From: Micromonospora tulbaghiae | GTDB lineage: Bacteria > Actinomycetota > Actinomycetes > Mycobacteriales > Micromonosporaceae | Direction: 5' to 3' | Assembly: GCF_900091605.1 (NCBI RefSeq) | Contig: NZ_FMCQ01000012.1 | Coordinates: forward strand, 62,001 to 126,000 | DNA: 64,000 nucleotides | In this document: in pieces, positions 49,395 to 57,652 of the stretch | How positions within the stretch are numbered: the first letter of the stretch is position 1 | Layout of the letters: every line of letters starts with the position of its first letter | The notes under the pieces: generated by a model | What the model saw: the letters and a program-made list of their open reading frames with translations, nothing else | Databases searched by the model: none | Told to the model about the DNA's origin: nothing | Position numbers and translations under genes: made by a program

Positions 49395-52300
49395 TCAGTT
49401 CGGCGTGCCGCCGCCCTCCCGGTCGGTGCAGACCTGGCCCGAGGTGGCGTACGAGTCGGTCGAGTAGACCGCCAGCACCGTGAAGCAGTAGTCCAGCTTC
49501 GCGCTCAACCCGTTCACCGTGTACCGGGTCTGCCCGGCGTCCACAGTCGCCATCACCCCGAGCTTCTGCCCGGCCCGGCCACCCGCCACCACGAACGGCA
49601 CCCCACCGTTCGTCGGATCGGTCCAGGTCACCGTCACGGTCGTGGTGTCGTCGCGCAGCTTCAGGTCACCCGGCGGTGGCCCGGCCACCTTCGGCGACGC
49701 GGAGCCGGACGCGGGCGCGGGAGCCGGAGGCGGCGCCGCCTCCCGGTTCAGCAACACCGCGCCGACACCGACCACCGCCACCACCGCGAGCACCGCACCG
49801 CCGACCACCAGAGCCAGCACCGTCCGGTTCCGGCCGGACCGCTCCGGCTCCATCGGGTACGCGGCCTGCTGCTCGACCGGCTGCTGGTGGAACATCGGCG
49901 GGGTCGCCGGCCAGGCGCTCTGCTCCGGCTCGGCCGGCGGCTCCGGTCGCGTGGACTCGGGGAAGTCCAGCAGGTCCTCGTAGATCGTCATCGGCCGGTT
50001 CGGCTCCGGCGCGTCCCGATCCGGTTCGCCGGCCGTGTCGGCGGGCGCCGGTTCGTCCTCCTCCGGCTCCGGGTCGGTGGGCCGGTCGACCGGCTGGGAC
50101 GGGGCGACGCTGCTCCACGGCGGCGCGACCATGCCCCAGGGCGGTACGGAGGAGCCGCTCACGGGTGCCGCGCTGACCGGCGCCGCGGGTGGTCCGCTCA
50201 CTGGCGGCGGATAGGTGCCGGGGGGAGCGCTCACCGGTGGGTGTCCGGGGGGCGGCGCGCTGACCGGTGGCGGATAGGTGGATCCGGGCGGCGCGCTGAC
50301 CGGCGGTGGGTAGCCGGGTGACCCGCTGCTCGGCGGGCCCGGAGGTCCGCTGACGGGTGGCGCGGGTGGTGCGCCGGTCAGCGACGGGTAGCCGGGTGCG
50401 GGCGGTCCGCTGACCGGCGGTGGGTAACCCGGTCCGGGCGTTCCGCTGACGGACGGGGGGTAGCCGATGGCCGGTGCAGCGCTGACCGGTGCGGCAGGCG
50501 GTCCGCTGACCGGCGGCGGGTAGCCGCTCACCGGAGCGCCGCTGACCGGCTGTCCGGGCGGCCCGCTGACCGGGTTCGTGGGGGGCGCGCTGGCGGGTGT
50601 TGCGCTTGTCGGTGCTGGGGCGACGGGCGCAGCGCTGGTGGGCGGCGCGCTGATGTGCGGTGCGGTGGGCAGCGGTGCCCCACCTGCCGGAGGCGTTCCG
50701 GCGTCGGACGCGTCGAGAGTGCCCGACGCGCCTGCCGAGGGAGTGCTCGGCTGCACGCTCGCGGCGGCGTCGCTTTCACTCGTTCCCGGGCTCACCGGCG
50801 GACCGCTGACCGGAGACGTGTTCACCGGTGGTGCGGTTGCTGCGGGCTTCGCCGAAGCGTCGCGGGCTGCCTTTGCGGCGTTACGCGCCGCCTCCTCTTC
50901 CAGCAGCGGGCCGATCTGCTGCACCCGGATCGTCGGCTTGTCCCAGCCCGGCCCACCGGGGACAGGCGGTGTCGTACCCCGGCCCGAAGTGCCGGTGCCG
51001 GCCGTCCGCTCCGCGGCAGGCTGTGCGGGAGGGGTGGCCTCGGCCGTCGGAGTCGCCCGCGGGGCGGGCGCCGGTCGGGGCGGAACAGGTGCAGAGGGCG
51101 GCGTCGGCGCGGTGGCAGCGGCCGGCGCCGATTCGGCCACGGGCGCCGGTGGCGCCGCCGAGGCCGGAGGGGCGACCGGTGGCGGAGCGGGCGGGGACGA
51201 CACCGGCGGTACGACGGGCACGGCCGGCGGTGGAGGCAGGTCGCCGACTGCCGGCGCCGGCGCCGGCACGCGCGGCGCCGGCGGCAGGACGGTCGGAGGC
51301 GGCGGTACCAGTCCCGCCGAGGGCGTCCGCGACGGTGGCGGGGTGATCCCGGCAGGCGGTGCCTCGGTAACCGGCGGTGCGGGCGGCGGCGGGATGACCG
51401 GCGGGGGTGGAAGTGGGGACGTGCCGGCGGTTCCCGGCATCGGCAGCGAGGGCGTGCCGATGGTTTCGGGCATCTGTGAGGTTGGCTGCGGGGGCGTGCC
51501 GGCGGTTCTGGGCATCTGTGATTGCGGTTGCGGCGTACCGGCCGTGCCCGGCTGCGGGCGCGACAGCGGCGTGCCGGCCGTGCCGGGCATCTGCGAAGGC
51601 GGTAGCGGGGTGCCGGCGGCGCCGGGCGTCGGCGGGGGCGGTACCGCAGGCGTAGGGGCGCCCGGCGCCGGTACCGGACGGGCGGGGGCGGACGGCGCCG
51701 ACACGGGCGCGATGTGCGGGACGGTAGGCGAGGACGTCGGGCCGGGAACGGGAGGCGCTGTCGGCTGTCCGGGCACCGACGTCCCCGCCGCCGGAATCCT
51801 CGTCGTCCCGGCGGTCGGTGCCGTCGTCGGTGCCCCGGCCGTCGGTGCTGTGGTCGGCGTTCCGGGTGCCGTCGCGGGTGTTCCCGGTGTCGGACCGGGC
51901 GTCGACGTGCCGGCGGTGGCCGGGTGCGAAGGCGTGCCGGGGGTGCGTGGCGGCACCGGCGTCACACCGGGAGCGGCGGCCGGTCGGCCGTACGTCGCCG
52001 GGGGTGCCTGGGGGACACGCTGAGCCGGAGGAACCGGGATGACGCCCTGAGCCGGGGGCACCGGGCGGACACCGGGCACCTGCGGGGCTGCCCCGGCAGC
52101 CGGCGGCCTCGCCGGGGCGGTGGGCTCGACGGGCACTACTGGGAACCGGGTCGTCGCCTCATCCGTGATGGGCGCGAACCGCGTCGTCGCCTCCTCGGTG
52201 ATGGGCGCGAACCGGGTCGTCGCCTCCGAGACAGGCGGCGAGGGCGGCCCCCACGGAGTCGCGGGTCCGTTCGGCCCGGCCGCGGCAGGCTGCTGCGGCG

Positions 52301-53189
52301 GGGCGGGTGCCACCAGAGGCGGCGGAGCGACCCGCGGGTTCGGCGCGGACTGAGCCGGCTGCACGGCGTGGGGCGCCTGCGGTGCCGGGCCCGGGCGGGG
52401 AGCCCACTGCGAACCGGGTACCGGCGGACTCCCGGCGGGCACACCCGGGGCGACGGGCCGAGGCGGTGCGGGCGGATGCGGTGGAGGGACCGCCCGCAGC
52501 GAGACGGTGGGCTCGGACCGCCCGTGCCCGGGGTACGCGGAGGAGGCGGGACCGGGTTGGCCGGGCCGGGCCGGGCCGGGGCTCCCCGGTAGTGCCGGAT
52601 CGGGGCTTCCGGGCGGGCCCGGGTTCGGATGCCGGGGCAGGGACTGATCGGGGTGCCCGGGGCGGCCCGGATTCGGGTAGCCGGGCGAGGGCGGAGCGGG
52701 GCGCGGGCCGGCAGCGGCGGCGAAGCCGCCGGGGGAGGGGCCATAGCCCGCGGGAGCGGCGGCGGAGCCGCCGAGGTACTGGCGGGCTGCGCGTACCGCG
52801 GGGTGGTCCGGACCGAGCACGGCGGCCCCGGCGGTCGCTACGCGGCTGTAGTTGCGGCGGGCCTCGTGCCGGTTGCCGAGTTCCTCGGACACCCCGGCCA
52901 GGTCGAAGCTGAGCGCGAGCATCAGCGGGTCGGCCTCGCCGCGGCGGCGCTCGCCGGCCGCGTAGGCCTCCTCGAGTACGCGGCGGGCGGCGGCCGGGTC
53001 GTCGGCCTCGCGATGCAGCCGGGCCAGCAGGTGCCCGGTGGCCAGGACGTCCTGGTGATCCTCGCCGTACGCCGGGCGGGCCGCGATGATCGCGTCGGCG
53101 AGCAGGCGGCGGGCGCTTGTCAGGTCACCCGCGGCGCGCAGTGCGAGGGCCTGGTGTTGAGTGGCGATCAACGGGGAGGGGTGGGACAC
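49395..53189 (-). CDS. TPR / very long proline-rich linker / TM / FN3 protein
   Basis: 1264 residues from the GTG at 53189, which gives the N-terminus SHPSPLIATQHQALAL seen in relatives. Residues about 5-135 are TPR-like helices (DLTSARRLLADAI, DDPAAARRVLEEAY, YGEDHQDVLATGHLLA). About 140-1140 is one low-complexity Pro/Ala/Gly/Thr region with internal repeats (ATTRFAPIT near residue 340; PVSGPP-type near 880-1010). A single membrane helix (LALVVGGAVLAVVAVVGVG) lies about 120 residues from the end, followed by an outer FN3 domain. The topology places TPRs in the cytosol and FN3 outside. First gene of the MoxR operon. Confidence 0.85.
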   Translation of the reverse strand: MSHPSPLIATQHQALALRAAGDLTSARRLLADAIIAARPAYGEDHQDVLATGHLLARLHREADDPAAARRVLEEAYAAGERRRGEADPLMLALSFDLAGVSEELGNRHEARRNYSRVATAGAAVLGPDHPAVRAARQYLGGSAAAPAGYGPSPGGFAAAAGPRPAPPSPGYPNPGRPGHPDQSLPRHPNPGPPGSPDPALPGSPGPARPGQPGPASSAYPGHGRSEPTVSLRAVPPPHPPAPPRPVAPGVPAGSPPVPGSQWAPRPGPAPQAPHAVQPAQSAPNPRVAPPPLVAPAPPQQPAAAGPNGPATPWGPPSPPVSEATTRFAPITEEATTRFAPITDEATTRFPVVPVEPTAPARPPAAGAAPQVPGVRPVPPAQGVIPVPPAQRVPQAPPATYGRPAAAPGVTPVPPRTPGTPSHPATAGTSTPGPTPGTPATAPGTPTTAPTAGAPTTAPTAGTTRIPAAGTSVPGQPTAPPVPGPTSSPTVPHIAPVSAPSAPARPVPAPGAPTPAVPPPPTPGAAGTPLPPSQMPGTAGTPLSRPQPGTAGTPQPQSQMPRTAGTPPQPTSQMPETIGTPSLPMPGTAGTSPLPPPPVIPPPPAPPVTEAPPAGITPPPSRTPSAGLVPPPPTVLPPAPRVPAPAPAVGDLPPPPAVPVVPPVSSPPAPPPVAPPASAAPPAPVAESAPAAATAPTPPSAPVPPRPAPAPRATPTAEATPPAQPAAERTAGTGTSGRGTTPPVPGGPGWDKPTIRVQQIGPLLEEEAARNAAKAARDASAKPAATAPPVNTSPVSGPPVSPGTSESDAAASVQPSTPSAGASGTLDASDAGTPPAGGAPLPTAPHISAPPTSAAPVAPAPTSATPASAPPTNPVSGPPGQPVSGAPVSGYPPPVSGPPAAPVSAAPAIGYPPSVSGTPGPGYPPPVSGPPAPGYPSLTGAPPAPPVSGPPGPPSSGSPGYPPPVSAPPGSTYPPPVSAPPPGHPPVSAPPGTYPPPVSGPPAAPVSAAPVSGSSVPPWGMVAPPWSSVAPSQPVDRPTDPEPEEDEPAPADTAGEPDRDAPEPNRPMTIYEDLLDFPESTRPEPPAEPEQSAWPATPPMFHQQPVEQQAAYPMEPERSGRNRTVLALVVGGAVLAVVAVVGVGAVLLNREAAPPPAPAPASGSASPKVAGPPPGDLKLRDDTTTVTVTWTDPTNGGVPFVVAGGRAGQKLGVMATVDAGQTRYTVNGLSAKLDYCFTVLAVYSTDSYATSGQVCTDREGGGTPN
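50165..50580. repeat. PVSGPP-coding repeat cluster
   Basis: Many degenerate copies of a unit reading GGTGGCGGATA / CCGCTGACCGG on the plus strand, coding on the minus strand for variants of YPPPVSGPP and APPVSG. This is the densest repeat block in the proline-rich linker. Confidence 0.8.
52139..52231. repeat. Three tandem 33-bp repeats in the TPR/FN3 gene
   Basis: Each unit encodes a variant of ATTRFAPITEE on the minus strand. The three are nearly identical, pointing to recent expansion within the linker. Confidence 0.85.
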
Positions 53190-53389
53190 GGGAGCAATGC
53201 TGCCCGGAATCGCCTGTTGCGCGCTACCCACCCGATCTATGTGGCCGTTGACCTGCGCAAACGTGCCGCGCTGGAGCTGATGTGCATGATCGTTCTGGGC
53301 CGTGTACAGTAATGCCCCGTGCGGCCCGCCGGGCCGACCGATGCGGTGAGTAGCTCACATTGGTCGACCGGGTAGGCTGGTACGTGCAG

Positions 53390-53473
53390 GTCCGGGTGGC
53401 GGAATGGCAGACGCGCTAGCTTGAGGTGCTAGTGCCCGTATAGGGCGTGGGGGTTCAAGTCCCCCCTCGGACA
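53390..53473 (+). tRNA. tRNA-Leu, anticodon GAG
   Basis: 84 nt. Acceptor arms GTCCGGG and CTCGGAC with discriminator A, D-arm TGGCGGAATGGCAGACGCG, anticodon stem CTAGC / GCTAG with loop TTGAGGT, a long variable arm typical of class II tRNAs, and T-loop GGTTCAAGTCC. CCA is not encoded. A recombinase remnant begins right after its 3' end. Confidence 0.95.
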
Positions 53474-53642
53474 CGAACGATAACCCCACGGTGTGCGCTG
53501 AGATCGACTTCAGCGCGCACCGTTTGCGTTTTTCCGGCTGGTAGTTCAGCCGGAGTCCGAGTCGTAGGTAGACCTCGGCTTTGTCGGCCGGGTCGGCGTT
53601 ACGGAGCACGGTGGTGATGTTGCCGAGCGCGGTGACCAGGGG
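53464..53642. repeat. Direct repeat copy A (tRNA 3' end plus recombinase 3' segment)
   Basis: Starts with the last bases of tRNA-Leu, CCCTCGGAC, and continues through the recombinase C-terminal coding sequence. Copy B is at 57727-57903 in the same orientation. Similarity stops abruptly at both right ends near CGCGGT-ACCAGGG. Confidence 0.88.
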
Positions 53643-53645
53643 TGC
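53474..53645 (-). pseudogene. 3' remnant of a serine-recombinase gene, abutting tRNA-Leu
   Basis: Minus-strand reading gives LVTALGNITTVLRNADPAD and AEVYLRLGLRLNYQPEKRK, closely matching the C-terminal part of the longer recombinase fragment at 57653-58365 (LVTALGDITTVLRDVDPAD, GLRLNYQPE). Nothing of the catalytic or zinc-ribbon domains remains, and the frame runs into the tRNA. It marks a past integration of a mobile element at tRNA-Leu. Confidence 0.85.
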
Positions 53646-53818
53646 TCGCGAACCAGGTCCCGGACCAGTTCCGCGGTCATCTCGATCCCGACACCGGCCA
53701 TGCCGACCGACGGAAGTGCGCCACCGCCGCAGCCATAACCCGATGGTGGACCCGCCTGGTGCGAACGACTCGGACCCGGTAGTCAGGCACCCGCCGGTGT
53801 GCAGGTCGTGCCGGCTCG
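53646..53818. other. 173-nt stretch without a supported gene
   Basis: A minus-strand fragment starting at 53680 reads MTAELVRDLVREH, resembling the first residues of aminoglycoside-phosphotransferase-like proteins, then loses the frame at the recombinase remnant. It is too short to assign. Confidence 0.4.
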
Positions 53819-54523
53819 TCAGGGCGCTGGTTGGCCAAGACAGAGCCGGTCGGCGACGTCCCGTGCCCAGAATCGGTATCCGTGGGTCGACGGGTGGAAG
53901 CGGTCGATGCTGAAGAAGTCGGGTGGCGGCGTCCCGGCGGGTTGGTCGATGAACGACGTTCGGGGGTGGTCCCAGCAGACCTCCCGGGTGACCGCGTCCA
54001 GTGCGGCGGCGCGCTCACCGAGATAGCGCGCGAGGGTGGCCGGAATGGCCGGGAACAGGGTGAACGGCGGAAGTCCCACTACCGCCACCCGGTGTGCGCG
54101 GCGGGTGAGCCCGGCGAGGATACCGGTCAGGTCCTCGCGCCAGAGGTCCGGTCCGCGGCCGGCCAGCACGTCGTTCGCGCCGGCGAGCAGCACGACCAGA
54201 TCGAGGTTGTCGTCGAGGCGCGGCACGAGCTGGAATCGGATCCGGCGGGAGGCGGCGCCGAACTGGCCGACGGCCTGCCAGTCGACCGGCCGACGGGTAC
54301 GGGCGGCCAGTTCCTGTGCGAGGCTGGCCGCGAAGGCCTCCTCGCCGTCGGTCACGCCGCAGCCGGCGGCGGTCGAGTCGCCCAGTACGGCCAGGCGCAG
54401 CGGCTCCGCCCCGGGACCGGGGACGGTGCCGCTGACACCGCCACCCGGTGCCGACGCGAGCCGCAGGGTCGAGCGCAGCCAGACACCCTGGAGCACGACG
54501 ACCGGCAGCCAGACCGGGTTCAT
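53819..54523 (-). CDS. SGNH/GDSL hydrolase
   Basis: 234 residues from the ATG at 54523, which overlaps the stop of the small upstream frame (ATGA). Block I LAVLGDSTAAGCGV near residue 46 contains the catalytic Ser, block III LLAGANDVLAG near residue 115 the Asn, and block V SIDRFHPSTHGYRFWA near residue 205 the Asp/His pair. An N-terminal hydrophobic stretch (residues 3-16) could be a weak membrane anchor or signal. Acts as an esterase or lipase on an unknown substrate. Located in the tRNA-Leu island. Confidence 0.88.
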   Translation of the reverse strand: MNPVWLPVVVLQGVWLRSTLRLASAPGGGVSGTVPGPGAEPLRLAVLGDSTAAGCGVTDGEEAFAASLAQELAARTRRPVDWQAVGQFGAASRRIRFQLVPRLDDNLDLVVLLAGANDVLAGRGPDLWREDLTGILAGLTRRAHRVAVVGLPPFTLFPAIPATLARYLGERAAALDAVTREVCWDHPRTSFIDQPAGTPPPDFFSIDRFHPSTHGYRFWARDVADRLCLGQPAP

Positions 54524-54657
54524 GCCATCACTCCGGCGCCGTTGCGGGCCAGGGGCAGGGTGGTGCGCAGGTAGGCGACGATCGCATCGGCCACCTTGGC
54601 CGGGTAAGCGGGCCGCTCCCGCTCGTAGAGCGCGGCCACGTGACCGAAGACGTTCAT
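54520..54657 (-). CDS. 45-residue frame coupled to the SGNH gene; resembles a methyltransferase N-terminus
   Basis: ATG at 54657 follows AGGAGG at ideal spacing, and its TGA overlaps the SGNH ATG by 4 bp, so it is very probably translated. The sequence begins MNVFGHVAALYERERPAYP, which looks like the first helix of class I SAM-dependent methyltransferases (VAALYDRARPGYP), but the SAM-binding motif is missing. It may be a remnant now used as a coupling leader for SGNH hydrolase expression. Confidence 0.6.
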   Translation of the reverse strand: MNVFGHVAALYERERPAYPAKVADAIVAYLRTTLPLARNGAGVMA

Positions 54658-54686
54658 GACGACCTCCTGGGCGGCAGCGTCCCCGT

Positions 54687-54701
54687 GTACGCTGCCGTAT
54701 A
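54687..54701. promoter_or_regulatory. Putative TetR operator 1
   Basis: GTACGCTGCCGTATA containing TACG-N4-CGTA. It lies in the 99-nt region between the divergent SGNH operon and the TetR gene, and matches operator 2 in 13 of 15 positions. Confidence 0.65.
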
Positions 54702-54720
54702 TGGAAGGTTAGCTGGCCAC

Positions 54721-54735
54721 GTACGGTGACGTATA
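54721..54735. promoter_or_regulatory. Putative TetR operator 2
   Basis: GTACGGTGACGTATA, second copy of the TACG-N4-CGTA element, offset 34 bp from operator 1 and 21 bp before the TetR start codon. Confidence 0.65.
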
Positions 54736-54756
54736 CGGCGGAGTGAGGTGGGTCAC

Positions 54757-55332
54757 ATGAAGTTCGAAACGCGGACCCCGCGAGACCGATGGATCGAGGC
54801 CGGCCTCGAGGCGCTCGCATCCGGCGGTCCGGATGCGGTACGGGTCGAGGCGCTGGCCAAGCGGCTCGGCGTATCCAAGGGCGGCTTCTACGGCTTCTTC
54901 GCGGACCGTGATGCGCTGCTGACGGCCATGGTGGACACATGGGAGCGGGAGAGCACCGACGAGGTCATCAACCGTGTCGAGAAGGAAGGCGGCAGCCCGA
55001 AGACCCGAATCGCCCGAGCCGGCGTCCAGACCTTCTCCAGTGACCGGCTGCTGCCGATCGACCTGGCGATCCGTGACTGGGCCCGGCGCGACCCGGTGAT
55101 CGCCGATCGTCTCCGCAGGGTCGACAACCGGCGGCTGGGCCTCCTGCGGGAGATGATCGGCACCTTCTGCGACGACCCGGACGAGGTGGAAGCCCGCAGC
55201 GTCCTCGCGTTCTGCCTCCTGATCGGCGAGCACTTCCTGGCCGCCGACCACGGCGATCGGTCCCGGGCGCAGGTGCTCCGTCGCGCGGGCGACCTCATCC
55301 TGAACCGACACCCGGGCCAAACGCCGGCGTGA
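54757..55332 (+). CDS. TetR/AcrR-family transcriptional regulator
   Basis: 191 residues from the ATG at 54757; a GTG three codons upstream is in frame. The N-terminal HTH is classical: RWIEAGLEALASGGPDAVRVEALAKRLGVSKGGFYGFFADRDALL (helix 3 around VSKGGFYGFF). The C-terminal ligand domain (about 70-190) has RDWARRDPVIADRL typical of a common actinomycete subgroup. Divergent from the SGNH operon, which it probably represses together with its own gene through the paired TACGN4CGTA elements. Confidence 0.9.
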   Translation: MKFETRTPRDRWIEAGLEALASGGPDAVRVEALAKRLGVSKGGFYGFFADRDALLTAMVDTWERESTDEVINRVEKEGGSPKTRIARAGVQTFSSDRLLPIDLAIRDWARRDPVIADRLRRVDNRRLGLLREMIGTFCDDPDEVEARSVLAFCLLIGEHFLAADHGDRSRAQVLRRAGDLILNRHPGQTPA

Positions 55333-55580
55333 CCGGCGAGCCCGGCCGCCGCACGGGCCAGGGTGGCGTCCGCTCATGCCGCGATTCAGCGGTTCGCCGG
55401 GGCGTGCTCAGTCGAGCCAGCAAACACCGCGTCGCCGTCCCGTGCGGCCGCGACGAGCAAGCGGTACGTCGCTGAGATCGTCACGGACATCGCGCGTGAC
55501 GCCGTGTAACGCGACGAACTCGTCCATACCCTCGCCGGGGCCGGCCCGCCCACCGGCCCTACCGTGACGGCCGGGCGCGA
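55333..55580. other. Intergenic region in the island, only a doubtful 39-aa frame
   Basis: A minus-strand frame (55408-55527) starts MDEFVALHGVTRDVRDDLSD, then turns Arg-rich. The ribosome site is weak and the family unrecognised. It could be the end of a lost gene. Nothing else is supported. Confidence 0.4.
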
Positions 55581-56063
55581 TCAGGTTGCCTCGGCGGTAC
55601 CGGGAATCGCGGGGACTTCCAGCAGCGCCGCGTTGATCGCCATCACCTCCGCAGCGAGTTCGGGCACCGTCACGACCTCTATGCCGACGCCACTGAGCAT
55701 CGCGATGCCCACACACTTCACAAACGTCGGAGGTTCCGGGAGCGCCAGCACAACGCGGCCGATCCCGGCCGCAATGATCAGGTCGCAGCAGGTGGCCGGG
55801 GCCGAGCGCCGAGAGGTGCACGGCTCCATTGAGGAATACATGGTGACGCCCGACAGATCCCCGGCGCTTGTGCCGAGCCGCATCAGGGCGGACTGTTCCG
55901 CATGGACGACCGGGCCCTGATCGCGAGAATGTCCCCGGGAGATCTCGCGGCCATCTGCTGAGACGATGACCGCTCCGACGGCGTAGGCCGTCTTGCTGGG
56001 CACACAGAGCCGGGAGGTCTCGACGGCCTCCCGGAGCCATCGCCGGTCGACGTCCGAAACCAC
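55581..56063 (-). CDS. Cytidine/deoxycytidylate deaminase-family enzyme
   Basis: 160 residues from the GTG at 56063, directly after GGGAGAAG; longer starts lack a site. Zinc ligand motifs: HAEQSAL (His and catalytic Glu) near residue 61 and EPCTSRRSAPATCCDLI near residue 82, whose Cys are spaced PCx8C as in the RibD/dCMP-deaminase type. The early AYAVGAVIVSADGREISRGHS also fits. It deaminates a pyrimidine or related base; the exact substrate is unknown. Located in the tRNA-Leu island. Confidence 0.82.
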   Translation of the reverse strand: MVSDVDRRWLREAVETSRLCVPSKTAYAVGAVIVSADGREISRGHSRDQGPVVHAEQSALMRLGTSAGDLSGVTMYSSMEPCTSRRSAPATCCDLIIAAGIGRVVLALPEPPTFVKCVGIAMLSGVGIEVVTVPELAAEVMAINAALLEVPAIPGTAEAT

Positions 56064-56254
56064 ACTTCTCCCGTTCCTTGGAAACATCAGACTGATGTGC
56101 GTCGTACCGCACGGCACGGTCCACTTCTGTGCGCCAGGGGCAGACAGCGGCAGCAACCCGGCGGCGATGAACGCGCCCGCCCCGGCCAGCCATCCTCGGC
56201 CGCCGGGCTCGCGGTGATCAGGCGCGCCCGATCACGGTCGCCCTTCGCGTCCGA

Positions 56255-56300
56255 GGTTGTGCGTCGCCAGATAGAGAGGTTGTACGTCGCCCGATAGGCC
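56255..56300. repeat. Tandem pair of 23-bp direct repeats
   Basis: GGTTGTGCGTCGCCAGATAG followed by GGTTGTACGTCGCCCGATAG at a 23-bp period, between the deaminase start and the GNAT stop. The spacing would suit a regulator binding side by side upstream of the deaminase, or it may be part of a decayed element end. Confidence 0.7.
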
Positions 56301-56374
56301 GGACGACGATCGACCGGCGTGCGCAAGCGCGAGGCCCGTGCCACCGGCCGAGACCAGCAATCCGGCGACTGTCA

Positions 56375-57145
56375 TCACGACGACGTCCAGAAGGCAGTAC
56401 GCGAGCGCGGGCCACCTGCCCCGATGCGGTCCACACCGATACCGTGCTGTTGTGCGACTGGCCCGTGACCGCCGACAGGGTCCGTTGGCGAGCCTGCAGC
56501 TCGGCGGCCGGGCAGGAGCAGCGCTTCGGCTCCCACCGCCCGAAACCCGGCAGCTTGAAACGCCCGCACACTGCGGGCGTTCCCGGCGGCCTGCTGGGAC
56601 CAGACCGGCTGCCGATCAGGCACCAGATGCCGTGCGGCCAGCGCCAGCGACCGCCCCAGCCCTTGATGACGAAGCCCTTCATCGACCTCTATGGAAGCCT
56701 CCCAGCGGCCCGCCACACCTTGGCCCAGGACGATCACCCCGCCGTCAGCCGCCCAGACGCGAATGCTGTCACGACGGTGGCGCGCTCTGCCCGCTCGGGG
56801 GTGATCGGCTTCCAACAGCTCGGTCAGTCGCAGGGGAGGCGCGCCGGCGAGCGGACTCGCGACAGTCAACAGATCAATCGTGTCCATGGATCGCCCTGTC
56901 CGGCCGAGCAGCGCGCTCAAAAAGCCCGGATTCATGGTGGCGGCCAGGGCATCGCAGTCCAGGGCCGCCAGGACGCCACGTACCCAGAGCGGATCCTCGT
57001 CCGTGAATACCACCGAGTGTGCGGTGAACGCGATCACTCCGGCATCGCGATGGTTCGGCTGTGGCACTACGGTGGTTCCGCCGTCCGGTGCGGGAAAGTG
57101 CCCGTGCGCGGCAGCATTCAGGATGTCGGCCAATGCACTACTCAT
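56375..57145 (-). CDS. GNAT-family N-acetyltransferase with N-terminal extension
   Basis: 256 residues from the ATG at 57145, with GAAAGAG upstream. Residues 1-130 are unlike standard GNAT domains (MSSALADILNAAAHGHFPAPDGG, FTDEDPLWVRGVLAALD) and may form a second, degenerate GNAT fold. Residues about 130-235 have the acetyl-CoA loop EGLRHQGLGRSLALAARHL near residue 163 and AAGNARSVRAFQAAGF. Similar two-domain proteins exist in actinomycetes, substrate unknown. Base composition is slightly less GC-rich than the core genes, as in the rest of the island. Confidence 0.75.
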   Translation of the reverse strand: MSSALADILNAAAHGHFPAPDGGTTVVPQPNHRDAGVIAFTAHSVVFTDEDPLWVRGVLAALDCDALAATMNPGFLSALLGRTGRSMDTIDLLTVASPLAGAPPLRLTELLEADHPRAGRARHRRDSIRVWAADGGVIVLGQGVAGRWEASIEVDEGLRHQGLGRSLALAARHLVPDRQPVWSQQAAGNARSVRAFQAAGFRAVGAEALLLPGRRAAGSPTDPVGGHGPVAQQHGIGVDRIGAGGPRSRTAFWTSS

Positions 57146-57390
57146 GATCAAGCTCTTTCCTGCCCGAATCGTCCAGGTGGCTTGAAGGTCGATCCTAGGC
57201 TCGCCACCCGAACCAAGGCTGTCCGCCCAATGAGTTCTTCGGCACATCTGTGGTCATCAGCGACAGCGCTACCAGTGGACGACCACGACCGCTCAGAGTC
57301 GAGAAGATTGCGGGTGATCGTGGCATGACGGCGTCTTGGCTGAATGGGGCGACGACGAGCCAACCGGCTGAACGTGCGCTCGGCTCTATT
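57146..57390. other. 245-nt stretch with no supported gene
   Basis: Overlapping short frames on both strands lack ribosome sites and family resemblance. Part is presumably the promoter of the GNAT gene. Confidence 0.4.
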
Positions 57391-57470
57391 CAGCTCAGCC
57401 GCTCGTTGAGTTCGATCAGATGCCCGTCGGGATCGCGGACAATCAACCCTGCGCGAAGTTTGCCCGAACG
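57391..57470 (-). pseudogene. C-terminal fragment of a VOC/glyoxalase-family gene
   Basis: The minus-strand tail KLRAGLIVRDPDGHLIELN followed by ERLS and a stop is the standard last strand of a vicinal-oxygen-chelate protein. Upstream, no frame continues the fold, so the 5' part is lost. Confidence 0.65.
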
Positions 57471-57652
57471 ACGCTCACGGCACGAACGGCCGCGGTCTCC
57501 AAGCGCGCGGGTCCATGGTGTGCGCGGGCGCAGGGAAGCCCCATCGGGAGTCCGGTGCTCTGCGGGGCACGATCGCCGTCGGTGTGGCTATCAATATCGT
57601 GACGACGTGAACGGATGGCCAGTCGGCCGCGGCAGCGCATCCTTGACTACGC

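Noticed and set aside
50578..52023. 481-codon Gly/Val/Ala-rich plus-strand frame
   Set aside because: Mirror image of the proline-rich repeat linker on the minus strand; no start context or domain.
53643..53680. Aminoglycoside phosphotransferase gene start
   Set aside because: Only about 13 matching residues before the frame is lost; too short to call even as a pseudogene.
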